A stretch of 64,000 nucleotides of DNA from Serinicoccus chungangensis (GTDB lineage: Bacteria; Actinomycetota; Actinomycetes; Actinomycetales; Dermatophilaceae). Positions 35,773 through 45,050 of this stretch are shown here, one piece after another. The position numbers and the translations under genes are program-made. The notes beneath the pieces were generated by a model. That model was given only the letters and a program-made list of their open reading frames with translations. It searched no databases and was not told the origin of the DNA. The stretch lies in assembly GCF_006337125.1 (NCBI RefSeq), contig NZ_CP040887.1:1674001-1738000 (forward strand), written 5' to 3'. Numbering within the stretch: position 1 is the stretch's first letter; each line of letters opens with the position of its first letter.

Positions 35773-36222
35773 TCACGGGGTGAGCTTGCCCTCGATGCAC
35801 TCGACGAACTGGCCGAGCAGCTTGTCCGACACCGTCTGCATGACGCCACGGCCGAACTGCGCCGGCTTGCCCGTGATGCTGAGCGACGTCGACACGTCGG
35901 CCTTGGTGCCGCTGCCCTCCGGCTCCAGCTGGAGGACGACCTTGGCCGAGGCGTTGCCCAGACCGCGCAGGCCCTTGCCGAGCCCTTCGATCACCGCCCG
36001 GTGGGCCTCGTCGTCGCGTTCCACGAACCTGCCCTCGCCCTGGTAGGTCACCCCGATCGGGCCGAGCTTGACCTTGACGTTGCCGGTGAACTCCTCCTCG
36101 GTGGCCGAGGTGACGGTGGCGCCCGGGAAGCACCCGCCCACCTGCTCCAGGTCGGTGAGCAGCGCCCACGTGGCCTCGGGCGGGGCGTCGACGGTGAAGG
36201 TGTGATGCAGATCCATCGCCAT
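35773..36222 (-). CDS. coxG: CoxG-like SRPBCC protein
   Basis: 149 residues of the SRPBCC/START-like fold: MAMDLHHTFTVDAPPEATWALL at the N-terminus, TDLEQVGGCFPGATV, GNVKVKLGPIGVTYQGEGRF, and a C-terminal amphipathic helix (GVMQTVSDKLLGQFVECIEG). CoxG proteins anchor CO dehydrogenase to the membrane in Oligotropha and occur with many molybdenum hydroxylases. It follows coxM by 4 bp. A second in-frame ATG two codons later (MDLHH) is possible. Confidence 0.9.
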   Translation of the reverse strand: MAMDLHHTFTVDAPPEATWALLTDLEQVGGCFPGATVTSATEEEFTGNVKVKLGPIGVTYQGEGRFVERDDEAHRAVIEGLGKGLRGLGNASAKVVLQLEPEGSGTKADVSTSLSITGKPAQFGRGVMQTVSDKLLGQFVECIEGKLTP

Positions 36223-36226
36223 CGGG

Positions 36227-37081
36227 TCAGGCTCCTGCCGCCGCGAGCACCGCGCGCCGGGTGAGGACCCCGGCGACGTGCTTGCGGTAGTCCGCCTGCC
36301 CGTTGAGGTCCGAGGGCGGGTCGGTGCCCTCGGCGACGGCAGCGCAGGCCTGGGCGACGGCCTCCTCGGTGGCCTCCTGACCGACCAGGGCCTCCTCGAC
36401 CGCGCGCGCCCGCAGCGGGGTGGAGCCCATGTTGGTGAGGCCCACGCGGGCCTCGGCGATCCTGCCGCCCTCGGTCCGCACCGCGGCGGCGATGCCGATG
36501 ATGGCCCACTGGTGGGAGACGCGCACGAACTTCTCGTAGTGCGCGCCCCACCCGGTGTGCTTGGGGATCTCCACGGCGACGAGCAACTCGCCCTCGCCCA
36601 CGGCCGTCTCGAAGAGGTCGACGAAGAAGTCTGCGCCGTCGACGGTCCGCTCGCCGTCCGGCCCCTGGATGACCATGCGGCCCTCGAGCGCCAGCACGGG
36701 GGCACCCACGTCGCCCGCCGGGTCGGCGTGCGCCAGGGCCCCGCACACGGTGCCGCGGTGGCGGATCTGCTCGTCGGCGACCTCCTGGAGGGCGGTGTGC
36801 AGCAGGGCGAGGTGCTCCTGGACGAGCGAGGAGTCGAGCACGTCCTGGTAGGTCGCCCCGGCGCCGATGCGGATCGCGTCACCCACCTCGGTGACGCCCT
36901 TGAGCTCCTCGATCCGGGAGATGTCGACGATGATGCCCGGGGCGTTGAGCCGCATCCGCAGCACCGGCAGCAACGACTGCCCGCCGGAGAGCACCTTGGC
37001 GTCGTCTCCGTGCTCGGCGAGCAGCTCCAGCGCCTCGGCCACCGTGGCCGGGGCGGCGTAGTCGAACTCCGGGGGGATCAT
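36227..37081 (-). CDS. coxM: FAD-binding (medium) subunit of a molybdenum hydroxylase
   Basis: 284 residues: FAD-binding PCMH domain with VLSGGQSLLPVLRMRLNAPG and RHRGTVCGALAHADPAGDVG (the TIGGN-type pyrophosphate motif is here TVCGA), then the CO-dehydrogenase flavoprotein C-terminal domain (about 175-280). It passes electrons from the iron-sulfur subunit to FAD and then to the quinone pool or another acceptor. The ATG overlaps the coxL stop (ATGA), so M and L are translated together. The M-L-S order on the transcript is S, L, M. Confidence 0.94.
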   Translation of the reverse strand: MIPPEFDYAAPATVAEALELLAEHGDDAKVLSGGQSLLPVLRMRLNAPGIIVDISRIEELKGVTEVGDAIRIGAGATYQDVLDSSLVQEHLALLHTALQEVADEQIRHRGTVCGALAHADPAGDVGAPVLALEGRMVIQGPDGERTVDGADFFVDLFETAVGEGELLVAVEIPKHTGWGAHYEKFVRVSHQWAIIGIAAAVRTEGGRIAEARVGLTNMGSTPLRARAVEEALVGQEATEEAVAQACAAVAEGTDPPSDLNGQADYRKHVAGVLTRRAVLAAAGA

Positions 37082-39591
37082 GCCTGACCGCCTTCCTGGG
37101 TCGTGCCGCCGACGGGGCTGGCGGCGGCTCCGGGCGGGTCCTGGTTGGGCTCGCCCTCGGCGAAGTGGCCCGCGGCCGCCCCCGCCGTCTCGCTCATGGC
37201 ACCGGCCGTGCCGTCCTGGATGGCCCGCCACACCCGTTCCGGGGTGCACGGCATGACGATGTCCTCGACGCCGAACTGCCGGATGGCGTCGAGGACCGCG
37301 TTGACCACGGCCGGGGTGGACGCGATGCAGCCGGCCTCGCCGACCCCCTTGACCCCGAGGTCGTTGGAGGTGGCCGGCGAGGTGGTCCGGTCGGTGACGA
37401 AGGTGATCGTGTCCGCCGTGGTCGGGAGCGTGTAGTCGACGAACGAGCCGGACACGAGGGTCCCCTGGTCGTCGTAGACCGCCTCCTCCCACAGCGCCTG
37501 GCTGATGCCCTGGACCAGCCCGCCGTGCACCTGGCCCTCGACGATGAGCGGGTTGACGACGTTGCCGATGTCGTCGACGCACACGTAGGAGCGCATCGTC
37601 GAGGCCCCCGTCTCGGTGTCGATCTCCATCGCGCACAGGTGGGTGCCGTGCGGGAAGGAGAAGTTCACCGGGTCGAAGGTCGCGTCGGCGTCCAGGCTCG
37701 GCTCCATCCCCTCGGGGAGGTCGTGGGCGGTGAACACGGCGAGCGCGAGCCCGGCGAGCCCGATGCCCTCCTGGTCGGCCCCTGCGCCCTTGACAGTGAA
37801 CTTCCCGTCGCTGAACTCCAGGTCGTCCACGTTGGCCTCGAGCTGGTACGCGGCGAGCGGCTTGGCCTTCTCGATGACCTTCTTGGCGGCGTTGATGACC
37901 GCCTGGCCGCCGACGACGAGCGAGCGCGAGCCGTAGGTGTCCAGGCCCTTGTGGCTGATCTGGGTGTCCCCGTGCAGCACCTCGACGTCCTCGAAGGGCA
38001 CGCCCAGCTGGTCGGCCACGATCTGGCTCCAGGCCGTCTCGTGGCCCTGGCCGTGCGCCGAGGAGCCGGTGATGACCTCGACCTTGCCGGTGGGCAGCAT
38101 CCGCACCGACGCGTGCTCCCAGCCACCGGCCCCGTAGTTGAGCGAGCCGAGGACCCGGGACGGGGCCAGCCCGCACATCTCGGTGAAGGTGGAGATGCCC
38201 AGCCCCAGCTGCACCCGGTCGCCGCTCTCCCGGCGCCGCTGCTGCTCGGCCCGCAGCTCGTCATACCCGAAGAGCTCCTTGGCCCGCTCGGTGGCGGCCT
38301 CGTAGTTGCCCGAGTCGTACTCCAGCCCGCAGACCGTGGTGAACGGGAACTCCTCGTGGGTGATCCAGTTCTGCTCGCGTACCTCCATGGGGTCGCGCCC
38401 CAGCTCGAGGGCGAGCTCGTCCATGATGCGCTCGATGGCGAAGGTCGCCTCCGGGCGCCCGGCGCCGCGGTAGGCGTCGGTCCACGTCTTGTTGGTGAAG
38501 ACGTTGGTGCAGGAGAAGTGGTAGGCGGGGAACTTGTAGATGGAGTTGTACATGAACGCGCCGAGGATCGGCACGCCCGGCGTGACGAGCCCCAGGTAGG
38601 CGCCCATGTCGGCGAGCAGCTCGACCTTGAGGCCGGTGACGGTGCCGTCGGCCTTGGCCGCCAGGGTGAGCTTCTGCCACTGGTCGCGGCCGTGGTGCGC
38701 GGAGAGGAGCGACTCGCTGCGGGTCTCGGTCCACTTGCAGGGCTTGCCGGTGTGCCGCGCCACCAGGAAGGTGATGATCTCCTCCGGGGTGACCTGCAGC
38801 TTGCCGCCGAAGCCGCCGCCCACGTCCGGGGCGATGACGCGCACCTTGCCCTCGTCGACGCCGAGGGTCATGGCGAGCATGAGCCGCAGGATGTGCGGCA
38901 CCTGCGTGGCCGACCACATGACGAACTGCTCGCCGGTCGGGTCCACCACGGTGGATCGCGGCTCCATGAAGGCCGGGATGAGGCGCTGCTGGCGGAACTC
39001 GCGCTCGACGACCACGTCGGCCTCGGCGATGGCGTCGTCGACGCTGGAGCCGGTGCCGGCCTCGGCGGAGTCGAAGACCCAGGTCGCCGAGCGGTTGGTG
39101 CCGAGGTCGGGGTGCGCCAGGGTCTCGTCCTGGGCGGCGGCCCGCAGGTCGAGCGCCGCCGGCAGGTCCTCGTAGTCGACGTCCACGAGCTCGGCGGCGT
39201 CCCGGGCCGCCGCGGAGGAGCGCGCGGCGACGACGGCGACGACCTCGCCGGAGAAGGCGACCCGGTCGACCGCGATGGCCGGGTGCGGCGGGGCCTTCTG
39301 GTCCTCGGTGATGGGCCAGGCGCAGGGCAGCGAGCCCTGCAGGTCCTTGACGTCCTCACCGGTGAGGACGGCGATGACGCCCGGCGCCTGCCGGGCGGCG
39401 GTGGCGTCGATCCCGGTGATGCGGGCGTGCGCCACCGGGCTGCGCACCATCGCCAGGTGCAGCATGCCCGGCAGGACGAGGTTGTCGGTCCACCGCGTGC
39501 GACCGGTGATGAGGCGCTGGTCCTCCTTGCGCCGGCGGTCCCGGCCCACCTCCTGGGTGCCGGTCTGGGGCCGGTCGTCGACGGCGGTCAC
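37078..39591 (-). CDS. coxL: Molybdopterin-binding (large) subunit, form II CoxL-like
   Basis: 837 residues of the xanthine-oxidase family. Molybdopterin-binding elements include [13 protein letters not shown] (about 254-265) and the catalytic Glu in [14 protein letters not shown]. The active-site loop reads AYRGAGR at residues 373-379. Genuine aerobic CO dehydrogenases (form I) have AYRCSFR with the copper-binding Cys; the AYRGAGR form II proteins have no demonstrated copper site and an uncertain substrate, perhaps an aldehyde or a heterocycle. So CO oxidation should not be assumed. The gene overlaps coxS and coxM by ATGA junctions on both sides. Confidence 0.94.
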   Translation of the reverse strand: MTAVDDRPQTGTQEVGRDRRRKEDQRLITGRTRWTDNLVLPGMLHLAMVRSPVAHARITGIDATAARQAPGVIAVLTGEDVKDLQGSLPCAWPITEDQKAPPHPAIAVDRVAFSGEVVAVVAARSSAAARDAAELVDVDYEDLPAALDLRAAAQDETLAHPDLGTNRSATWVFDSAEAGTGSSVDDAIAEADVVVEREFRQQRLIPAFMEPRSTVVDPTGEQFVMWSATQVPHILRLMLAMTLGVDEGKVRVIAPDVGGGFGGKLQVTPEEIITFLVARHTGKPCKWTETRSESLLSAHHGRDQWQKLTLAAKADGTVTGLKVELLADMGAYLGLVTPGVPILGAFMYNSIYKFPAYHFSCTNVFTNKTWTDAYRGAGRPEATFAIERIMDELALELGRDPMEVREQNWITHEEFPFTTVCGLEYDSGNYEAATERAKELFGYDELRAEQQRRRESGDRVQLGLGISTFTEMCGLAPSRVLGSLNYGAGGWEHASVRMLPTGKVEVITGSSAHGQGHETAWSQIVADQLGVPFEDVEVLHGDTQISHKGLDTYGSRSLVVGGQAVINAAKKVIEKAKPLAAYQLEANVDDLEFSDGKFTVKGAGADQEGIGLAGLALAVFTAHDLPEGMEPSLDADATFDPVNFSFPHGTHLCAMEIDTETGASTMRSYVCVDDIGNVVNPLIVEGQVHGGLVQGISQALWEEAVYDDQGTLVSGSFVDYTLPTTADTITFVTDRTTSPATSNDLGVKGVGEAGCIASTPAVVNAVLDAIRQFGVEDIVMPCTPERVWRAIQDGTAGAMSETAGAAAGHFAEGEPNQDPPGAAASPVGGTTQEGGQA

Positions 39592-40070
39592 GACTGCTCA
39601 CCTCCGCTCGTGGCGGACTGGCCCGAGGCCTGCAGGACCGCCTTGACGATGTTGTGGTAGCCCGTGCACCGGCAGAGGTTGCCCTCCATGCCGTGCCGGA
39701 CCTCGTCCTCGGTGGGACGGGGGTTGCTGCTGAGCAGGTCGGTGGCCTGCATGATCATGCCGGGGGTGCAGAAGCCGCACTGCAGGGCGTGGCAGTCGCG
39801 GAAGGCCTCCTGCACCGGGGTCAGCGTCTCGCCGTCGGCCAGGCCCTCGATGGTGGTCACCTCGTGACCGTCGGCCTGGACGGCGAGCACGTTGCAGGAC
39901 TTGACGCTGCGCCCGTCCAGGAGCACCGTGCAGGCCCCGCAGTTGCTGGTGTCGCAGCCGACCACCGTGCCGGTCTTCCCGAGCGTCTCGCGCAGGTGGT
40001 AGACGAGCAGGGTGCGGGGCTCGACCTCGTCGGTGTACGTCGTGCCGTCCACGGTCACGGTGATCTTCAT
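39588..40070 (-). CDS. coxS: Iron-sulfur (small) subunit of a molybdenum hydroxylase
   Basis: 160 residues. A plant-type 2Fe-2S ferredoxin domain has [15 protein letters not shown] and the fourth Cys at SVKSC; the second 2Fe-2S helical domain has [10 protein letters not shown] and [14 protein letters not shown]. It shuttles electrons from the Mo centre to FAD. The gene is first in the S-L-M-G operon; GGGAG lies upstream of the ATG. Upstream, a 16-bp inverted repeat (40096-40111) may be an operator. The C-terminal Ser/Gly-rich tail is unusual but short. Confidence 0.95.
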   Translation of the reverse strand: MKITVTVDGTTYTDEVEPRTLLVYHLRETLGKTGTVVGCDTSNCGACTVLLDGRSVKSCNVLAVQADGHEVTTIEGLADGETLTPVQEAFRDCHALQCGFCTPGMIMQATDLLSSNPRPTEDEVRHGMEGNLCRCTGYHNIVKAVLQASGQSATSGGEQS

Positions 40071-40095
40071 ACGGCTCTCCCGTCCGGAGGATGAG

Positions 40096-40111
40096 GGGAC
40101 ATCGTTGTCCC
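40096..40111. promoter_or_regulatory. Inverted repeat upstream of coxS, possible operator
   Basis: GGGACA-TCGT-TGTCCC, perfect 6-bp arms, lies 26 bp upstream of the coxS ATG in a 116-bp gap. A GGTATGCC octamer lies at 40166-40173. A transcription-factor site is inferred from symmetry and location only. Confidence 0.4.
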
Positions 40112-40186
40112 TGCTGATCCTGCACCGACGGGGGGTGCGGCGCAACCGATACGAGGAGGTCAGACGGTATGCCGCAGCCTCTCGCC

Positions 40187-41323
40187 TCAGCCCGGGTGCC
40201 GGTGGATCGCACCCTCGGTCTCGCGCAGCGGCTCGCCGCCCCCGCCCCACCGCAGCGCGATGATCTCGCTGGCGATGCTCACCGCGGTCTCCTCCGGGGT
40301 GCGGGCGCCGAGGTCCAGGCCGATGGGGCTGCGCAGGCGGGCGAGCTGGTGCTCGCCCAGCCCGGCCTCGCGGAGCCGGGCGAGCCGGTCCTCGTGGGTG
40401 CGGCGCGACCCCATGGCGCCGATGTAGGCGAGGTCGGGAGCGGCCTCCCCGAGCAGCACCTCCAGGAGGGGCACGTCGAACTTCGGGTCGTGGGTGAGGA
40501 CGCAGGCGACCGTGCGCGCGTCGAGGGCGTCCTGCGCGACCTGCGCCTCGACATACCGGTGCGGCCAGGAGACGACGACCTCGTCGGCGTCGGGGAAGCG
40601 GCTGCGGGTCGCGAAGACGGGGCGGGCGTCGCAGACCGTCACGTGGTAGCCGAGGAAGCTGCCCATCCGGGCGACCGCGGACGCGAAGTCGATGGCTCCG
40701 AAGACGAGCATCCGGGGGCGCGGCGCGTAGGAGGCGACGAAGACCCGCATCCCCTCGCCGCGGCGCTCGCCGTCGGGACCGTACTCCAGCGTCGCCGTGC
40801 GGCCCTGGGCGAGCATGCCGCGGGCGTCGTCGACGACGGCGGCGTCGGCGCGCGGGCTGCCCAGACTCCCCACCACGGGCTCCGGCTCGGGCCGCACCAC
40901 GAGCCGACGGCCCAGGTGGGTCTCGTCGGGATGGGCGACGACGGTGGCCACCGCGACCGGGCGGCCGGCCGCGATGTCGGCCGTGATCTCGCCCAGCTCG
41001 GGGAAGTCCGCCCGCGAGACCCGCTCGACGTAGATGTCGAGGATCCCCCCGCAGGTGAGCCCGACCCCCATCGCCTCGTCGTCGGAGACGCCGTAGCGCT
41101 GCAGGACGGGCGACCCGGTGTCGATGACCTGCTGGCCCAGCTCGTAGACCGCACCCTCGACGCACCCGCCGGACACGGAGCCGACCGCCTCGCCGTCCGC
41201 GCCGACCAGCATGGCCGCCCCCGGCTGGCGGGGCGCCGACTTCCAGGTGCCCACCACGGTGGCCAGCGCCACCTGCTGGTCGTCCTCCCACCACGGGAGC
41301 AGCCGGTCCAGGACGTCACGCAT
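40187..41323 (-). CDS. XdhC/CoxI-family molybdenum hydroxylase maturation factor
   Basis: 378 residues: N-terminal XdhC-CoxI domain ([37 protein letters not shown], and [13 protein letters not shown]) and C-terminal Rossmann domain ([49 protein letters not shown]). XdhC binds molybdenum cofactor and delivers the sulfurated form to the enzyme. The gene lies 116 bp upstream of coxS and is in the same direction. Its 5' region contains the second 22-bp repeat array (41367-41423). The glycine-rich nucleotide loop is G-A-I-D, slightly different from a standard GxGxxG. Confidence 0.92.
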   Translation of the reverse strand: MRDVLDRLLPWWEDDQQVALATVVGTWKSAPRQPGAAMLVGADGEAVGSVSGGCVEGAVYELGQQVIDTGSPVLQRYGVSDDEAMGVGLTCGGILDIYVERVSRADFPELGEITADIAAGRPVAVATVVAHPDETHLGRRLVVRPEPEPVVGSLGSPRADAAVVDDARGMLAQGRTATLEYGPDGERRGEGMRVFVASYAPRPRMLVFGAIDFASAVARMGSFLGYHVTVCDARPVFATRSRFPDADEVVVSWPHRYVEAQVAQDALDARTVACVLTHDPKFDVPLLEVLLGEAAPDLAYIGAMGSRRTHEDRLARLREAGLGEHQLARLRSPIGLDLGARTPEETAVSIASEIIALRWGGGGEPLRETEGAIHRHPG

Positions 41324-41366
41324 GTGCTGATGGTGCCACGACCCGCCGCTCGGGGATCAGGGGTCA

Positions 41367-41423
41367 CGCACCGGACGCGTGGTCGTGGCGCACCGGACGC
41401 GTGGTCGTGGCGCACCGGACGGA
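41367..41423. repeat. Three 22-bp-period repeats upstream of xdhC
   Basis: Cores CGCACCGGACGCG at 41367-41379 and 41389-41401 are separated by TGGTCGTGG; a third copy begins at 41411 and diverges after CGCACCGGACG. The 13-bp core plus 9-bp spacer architecture equals that of the array at 4843-4996 (opposite strand), although the spacers differ. Confidence 0.85.
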
Positions 41424-41435
41424 GCCGGCCGTCAC

Positions 41436-41477
41436 GGTCCCGTGGAGGTCGGGACCCTGCCCGACTCCCACGGGACC
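41436..41477. terminator. 18-bp stem hairpin after coxE
   Basis: GGTCCCGTGGAGGTCGGG (41436-41453), loop ACCCTG, and complementary CCCGACTCCCACGGGACC (41460-41477), with two mismatches in the stem. It begins 18 bp past the coxE stop on the minus strand. No U-tract; typical of G/C-rich actinobacterial terminators. Confidence 0.7.
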
Positions 41478-41494
41478 TTCCGACCAGGTCCGGG

Positions 41495-42610
41495 TCAGGA
41501 CCTCGCCACCAGGTCCAGCAGCTCCTGGAAGGTCGCCAGCGAGTGGCCGGCGACCAGGTCGTCGACGTGCGGCAGGGCGGCGACGATGCCGGCCTGGACC
41601 GGGGCGTACCCCTCCTTGCCGCGGTGCGGGTTGACCCAGACGACCCGGTGCGCCAGCGACCGCAGCCGACGCAGCTGCTCGCCGAGGAGCTCGGGCGCCT
41701 GCCGCTCCCACCCGTCGCTCAGGACGACCACGACGGCCCCGCGCGCCATCCCTCGGCGGCCCCACCGCCGCAGGAACACGTCGACCGCCTCGCCCAGGCG
41801 GGTCCCGCCGGACCAGTCCGGCACCGCCTCCCCGGCCGCGAGCAGGGCCCGGTCCGGGTCGCGCTCGCGCAGCGCGCGGGTGACGTGGGTGAGGCGCGTC
41901 CCGACGGTGAAGACCTCGGTGGTGTGCGGCGCCGCCTGCACCATCCGGTGCGCGAGGCGGAGCAGGCTGTCGGCGTAGGAGGTCATGGACCCCGACACGT
42001 CGACGAGCAGGACCACCCGGCGGCGACGGATCGTCCTGTCGCGCAGCCGGATCCGGGTCGGCTCACCCAGGTTGCGCAGGTGGGCCCGGACGGTCGCCCG
42101 CCCGTCGACCTCCCCCCGCCTGGACCGGGTATGCCGTCGCGCCGGCCGGGTGGGCGGGCGCACCGTCAGGGTGGCGAACTGCCGGCGCAGGGCGGCCCGG
42201 TCCGCCGGCGACAGCCCGGCCACGTCGCGGTGGCGCAGGACCTCCTGCGCCGAGGCGGTCACCCGCACCACGTCGTCCTGCGTCTCCCCCTCCCCCGGCG
42301 CCGAGGGCTCCTCGAGCGAGGCCTGCACCGTGGTGGGCGCCGGCGGCTCGCCGCGGCTGACGGCGTGCAGGGGCCGGCCGCCGAACCAGCCGGCGAAGAC
42401 CCGGTCGTAGGGCTCGAGGTCGGCCGGGGACGCGGTCAGCGTCGCCCGCCCGGCCCAGTAGACGGCCGCCCGGTCCCCGAGCCCCGTGGCGGCGCACGCG
42501 CGCAGGAAGGTCCGCTCCCGGTCGGCGGTGACCGGCAGCCCGGCCGCACGGCAGGCCCGGGCGAACCCGCCCAGGGTCTGCCCGGCGCCCCACCCCTCGA
42601 CGTGCGTCAC
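41495..42610 (-). CDS. coxE: CoxE-like VWA-domain protein
   Basis: 371 residues. The C-terminal half is a von Willebrand A domain with a MIDAS DxSxS motif (VLLVDVSGSMTSYADSLLRL) and DWSGGTRLGEAVDVF, VVVLSDGWERQ. CoxE works with the MoxR ATPase CoxD in inserting or activating the metal centre of CO dehydrogenase-type enzymes. The basic stretch RPARRHTRSRRGEVDGRATVR before the VWA domain is usual. The start is a GTG at 42610, next to a GGCATACC octamer (42611-42618) and 10 bp after the coxD stop. Confidence 0.9.
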   Translation of the reverse strand: MTHVEGWGAGQTLGGFARACRAAGLPVTADRERTFLRACAATGLGDRAAVYWAGRATLTASPADLEPYDRVFAGWFGGRPLHAVSRGEPPAPTTVQASLEEPSAPGEGETQDDVVRVTASAQEVLRHRDVAGLSPADRAALRRQFATLTVRPPTRPARRHTRSRRGEVDGRATVRAHLRNLGEPTRIRLRDRTIRRRRVVLLVDVSGSMTSYADSLLRLAHRMVQAAPHTTEVFTVGTRLTHVTRALRERDPDRALLAAGEAVPDWSGGTRLGEAVDVFLRRWGRRGMARGAVVVVLSDGWERQAPELLGEQLRRLRSLAHRVVWVNPHRGKEGYAPVQAGIVAALPHVDDLVAGHSLATFQELLDLVARS

Positions 42611-42620
42611 GGCATACCTC

Positions 42621-43517
42621 TCAGCGGGTGAGCATCCGGTCCAGGGCGACGCGGACCCGCTCGGCGTCCTCGCGGTACTTCACCGCGGCGCCCATCGTCG
42701 CGGCGGCCACCTCGGGGTCCAGCCGGCTCTGGCCGAGCGCGGTCAGGGCCCGCGCCCAGTCCAGCGTCTCGGCGACGCCGGGTGGCTTGACCATGGTCTC
42801 GTCGGCGCGCAGCTGCTGGACCAGCGTGACCACCTCGCGCGCCAGCGTCTGCTCGACCTCCGGCAGCCGGGCCCGGACGATCTCCAGCTCGCGCTCCAGC
42901 CCCGGGTGCTCGATCCAGTGGTAGAGGCAGCGACGCTTGAGGGCGTCGTGCAGCTCCCGGGTGCGGTTGGACGTGAGCACGACGAAGGGCGGGGTCTGCG
43001 CGGCCACCACGCCCAGCTCGGGGATGCTCACCGACCACGTCGAGAGCACCTCGAGCAGGAACGCCTCGAACTCGTCGTCGGCCCGGTCGATCTCGTCGAC
43101 GAGCAGCACGCAGGGCGACTCGCGCAGCGCCCGGAGGACGGGGCGCGCCTGCAGGAAGCGCTCGTCGAACAGCTCGGCCTCCAGCTCGCCCACCCCGGGC
43201 CCGTCCGCGGCGTCCCTGGCCAGCGCCTCGACCGCGCGCAGGTGCAGGATCTGCCGCGGGAAGTCCCAGTCGTAGAGCGCCTGGCTGGCCTCGATCCCCT
43301 CATAGCACTGCAGCCGGATCAGCGGCACGCCCTGCAGCTGCGCCAGCGCCTCCGCCAGCGCGGTCTTGCCGGTGCCGGGCTCCCCCTCGAGCAGCAGCGG
43401 CCGGTGCAGGGTGTGCGCCAGCCAGGTCACCGTCGCCAGCCCGTCGTCGGCGAGGTATGCCGTGTCCGCCAGGGCGGCGCGCAGGGTGTCCGGGCTGGCC
43501 AGGGCGGGGTTCGGCAT
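42621..43517 (-). CDS. coxD: MoxR-type AAA+ ATPase (CoxD-like)
   Basis: 298 residues. Walker A is LLEGEPGTGKTALAEAL; Walker B with catalytic acids is CVLLVDEIDRADDEFEAFLLE; sensor 1 is FVVLTSNRTRELHDALKRRCLYHW. MoxR ATPases act as chaperones with VWA partners, here encoded directly downstream. ATG 43517 was chosen (MPNPALASPDTLRAAL); an in-frame GTG at 43553 would add 12 residues. The gene is divergent from the GntR gene (start 43586), so the regulator could control the maturation genes. Confidence 0.92.
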   Translation of the reverse strand: MPNPALASPDTLRAALADTAYLADDGLATVTWLAHTLHRPLLLEGEPGTGKTALAEALAQLQGVPLIRLQCYEGIEASQALYDWDFPRQILHLRAVEALARDAADGPGVGELEAELFDERFLQARPVLRALRESPCVLLVDEIDRADDEFEAFLLEVLSTWSVSIPELGVVAAQTPPFVVLTSNRTRELHDALKRRCLYHWIEHPGLERELEIVRARLPEVEQTLAREVVTLVQQLRADETMVKPPGVAETLDWARALTALGQSRLDPEVAAATMGAAVKYREDAERVRVALDRMLTR

Positions 43518-43585
43518 ACCGGCAGCATCGCCGACCGGCCGGAGGTTGTCCACGGCGGGGCGCGCCCGCGGCGTACCCTGCAGGC

Positions 43586-43981
43586 GTGAGCCTGAGCATC
43601 GCCGTCGATCCCGGCTCCCCCACCCCGGTCTTCGAGCAGGTCGTCGACCGGGTCGTGGAGGCGATCCGCGACGGCGCCCTCGTGCCCGGCGACCGGCTCC
43701 CCCCGGTGCGCCGGCTGGCGGCCGAGCTGGGGATCGCCACCAACACGGTGGCCAAGGCGTACCGGCAGCTCGAGGAGGAGGGCCACGTGGAGACCCGCGG
43801 GCGCGGGGGTACGCTCGTCCGCGACGAGCTGGCGCCGACGCAGCCCGGCCGGGTGGCCGCCGAGGACTTCGTCCGCGCCGCCCGGGCGTCGGGCCTCGAC
43901 CTGTCGCAGGCCGTCGGGCTCCTGCGCCGCAGCTGGCGCGAGGTCAGTGGTCCGGGAGGTCCGGCCGCCCCGGCCGGCTGA
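43586..43981 (+). CDS. GntR-family regulator, YtrA type
   Basis: 131 residues: the GntR winged helix (about 10-75: PVFEQVVDRVVEAIRDGALVPGD, RLAAELGIATNTVAKAYRQLEEEGHVETRGRGGT) and only a short C-terminal helix, as in the YtrA subfamily, which often governs ABC transporters. The GTG at 43586 has TACCCT 6 nt upstream (43574-43579), a leaderless start. Placed between coxD and the MocA-like gene, it is a plausible local regulator of the molybdenum-hydroxylase cluster, but no direct evidence exists. Confidence 0.9.
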   Translation: MSLSIAVDPGSPTPVFEQVVDRVVEAIRDGALVPGDRLPPVRRLAAELGIATNTVAKAYRQLEEEGHVETRGRGGTLVRDELAPTQPGRVAAEDFVRAARASGLDLSQAVGLLRRSWREVSGPGGPAAPAG

Positions 43982-44032
43982 GGCCCGCCGGACGGGTCCG
44001 CTCAGCCGGGTGTCCGCCCGGCAGCCGGTCGT

Positions 44033-44641
44033 TCAGCCCAGCTCCTCCGGCCGGTCGACGTCGCGGCCCTCGGCGAGGTCCCCGCACTCGACCAGCGCCG
44101 GCCGGGCGCGCCGCAGGTAGGCCCGGGCACCCTGGTCCCCGCCCGCCCCGGCGAGCACGTCCTGCCAGTGGTCCTGCCCGAGGAGCACGGGGTGGCCGGC
44201 CGCCCCCTGGTAGGCCGCGCGCGCCAGGCTCGAGGCCCGCGCCCCCGACTCCTCCAGCAGCCGGGCGACGACGTCCGCGCCGACGTCCGGCAGGTCGACG
44301 AGGTGCACGACCGCGACCAGCGGCACGGTGCGGCCGCGAGCGACGAGCGACATGAGCCCGGCGCGCAGCGACTCCCCCATCCCCTGCTCCCAGGTGCCGC
44401 AGAAGGTCGTCGCCACCCTCGGGTCCGCCCCGAGGCCCTCGGCGATCCGGCTCTCGACCTGCTGCGCCTGCGCACCGGTCACGACGAGGACGTCGCCGCA
44501 GCCGCCGTCGAGGAGCACCTGCGCAGCACGCACCACCCACGGCGCACCGTCGGTGGTGGCCAGGGCCTTCGGGCCGCCGAACCTCCTGCCGGCGCCCGCC
44601 GCGAGCAGCAGACCGGTGGTGCGTGCCGACGTGGTGCCCAT
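44033..44641 (-). CDS. MobA-like nucleotidyltransferase (MocA type)
   Basis: 202 residues. The NTP-binding signature LLLAAGAGRRFGGPKAL is at the N-terminus and VVHLVDLPDVGADVVARLL supplies the metal-binding Asp motif; AAYQGAAGHPVLLG matches the molybdopterin cytidylyltransferase pattern. MocA attaches CMP to molybdopterin for enzymes of the CO-dehydrogenase family, which fits the cox-like operon next door. It is convergent with the GntR gene and divergent from the next plus-strand gene. Confidence 0.88.
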   Translation of the reverse strand: MGTTSARTTGLLLAAGAGRRFGGPKALATTDGAPWVVRAAQVLLDGGCGDVLVVTGAQAQQVESRIAEGLGADPRVATTFCGTWEQGMGESLRAGLMSLVARGRTVPLVAVVHLVDLPDVGADVVARLLEESGARASSLARAAYQGAAGHPVLLGQDHWQDVLAGAGGDQGARAYLRRARPALVECGDLAEGRDVDRPEELG

Positions 44642-44681
44642 GGGCAGCCAGTGTGTCAGGGAGCGCAGGCATGATGGGGGC

Positions 44682-45050
44682 ATGAGCATCGTGGTCGACC
44701 TGGCCGAGCTGGAGCAGGCGCTGACGCGTCACCCGACCGCCTACCTGCTGCTGCCTGGCGACGAGCGGCCGCACGTCGGCGAGGTCGAGGTGTCGATGCG
44801 CGGCGGCGTGGTGGTCGTCGCGGCGCCGGGGCGCACGGCGCGCCGTGTCGTCCCCGAGCGGCCCGGCGTGTCGCTCCTGCTCCCGCCCGCCGAGCCGGGG
44901 GGCTACGCGCTGGTCGTCGACGGGGAGGCCAGCCTGGTGGGCGAGGAGCTGCACGTCGACCCCGGCCACGCCGTCCTGCACCGCCGCCCCCGCCCCGAGT
45001 CACCGCCCTCGGCGACGGGGTGCGGCAACGACTGCCAGCCGCTGTCGTGA
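44682..45050 (+). CDS. Pyridoxamine 5'-phosphate oxidase-like split-barrel protein
   Basis: 122 residues. The pattern MSIVVDLAELEQALTRHPTAYLL, then VSMRGGVVVVAAPGRTARRV and GYALVVDGEASLVGEELHV, is that of the small actinobacterial FMN-binding split-barrel (PNPOx-like) family. It may bind FMN or F420; a catalytic role is not shown. The C-terminal CGNDCQPLS has two cysteines. A CATGAT hexamer stands 6 nt before the ATG. The stop overlaps the GTG of the next gene (GTGA). Confidence 0.75.
   Translation: MSIVVDLAELEQALTRHPTAYLLLPGDERPHVGEVEVSMRGGVVVVAAPGRTARRVVPERPGVSLLLPPAEPGGYALVVDGEASLVGEELHVDPGHAVLHRRPRPESPPSATGCGNDCQPLS

Noticed and set aside
37078..39591. Genuine aerobic CO dehydrogenase
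   Set aside because: The active-site loop is AYRGAGR, not AYRCSFR; the copper-binding Cys is absent.
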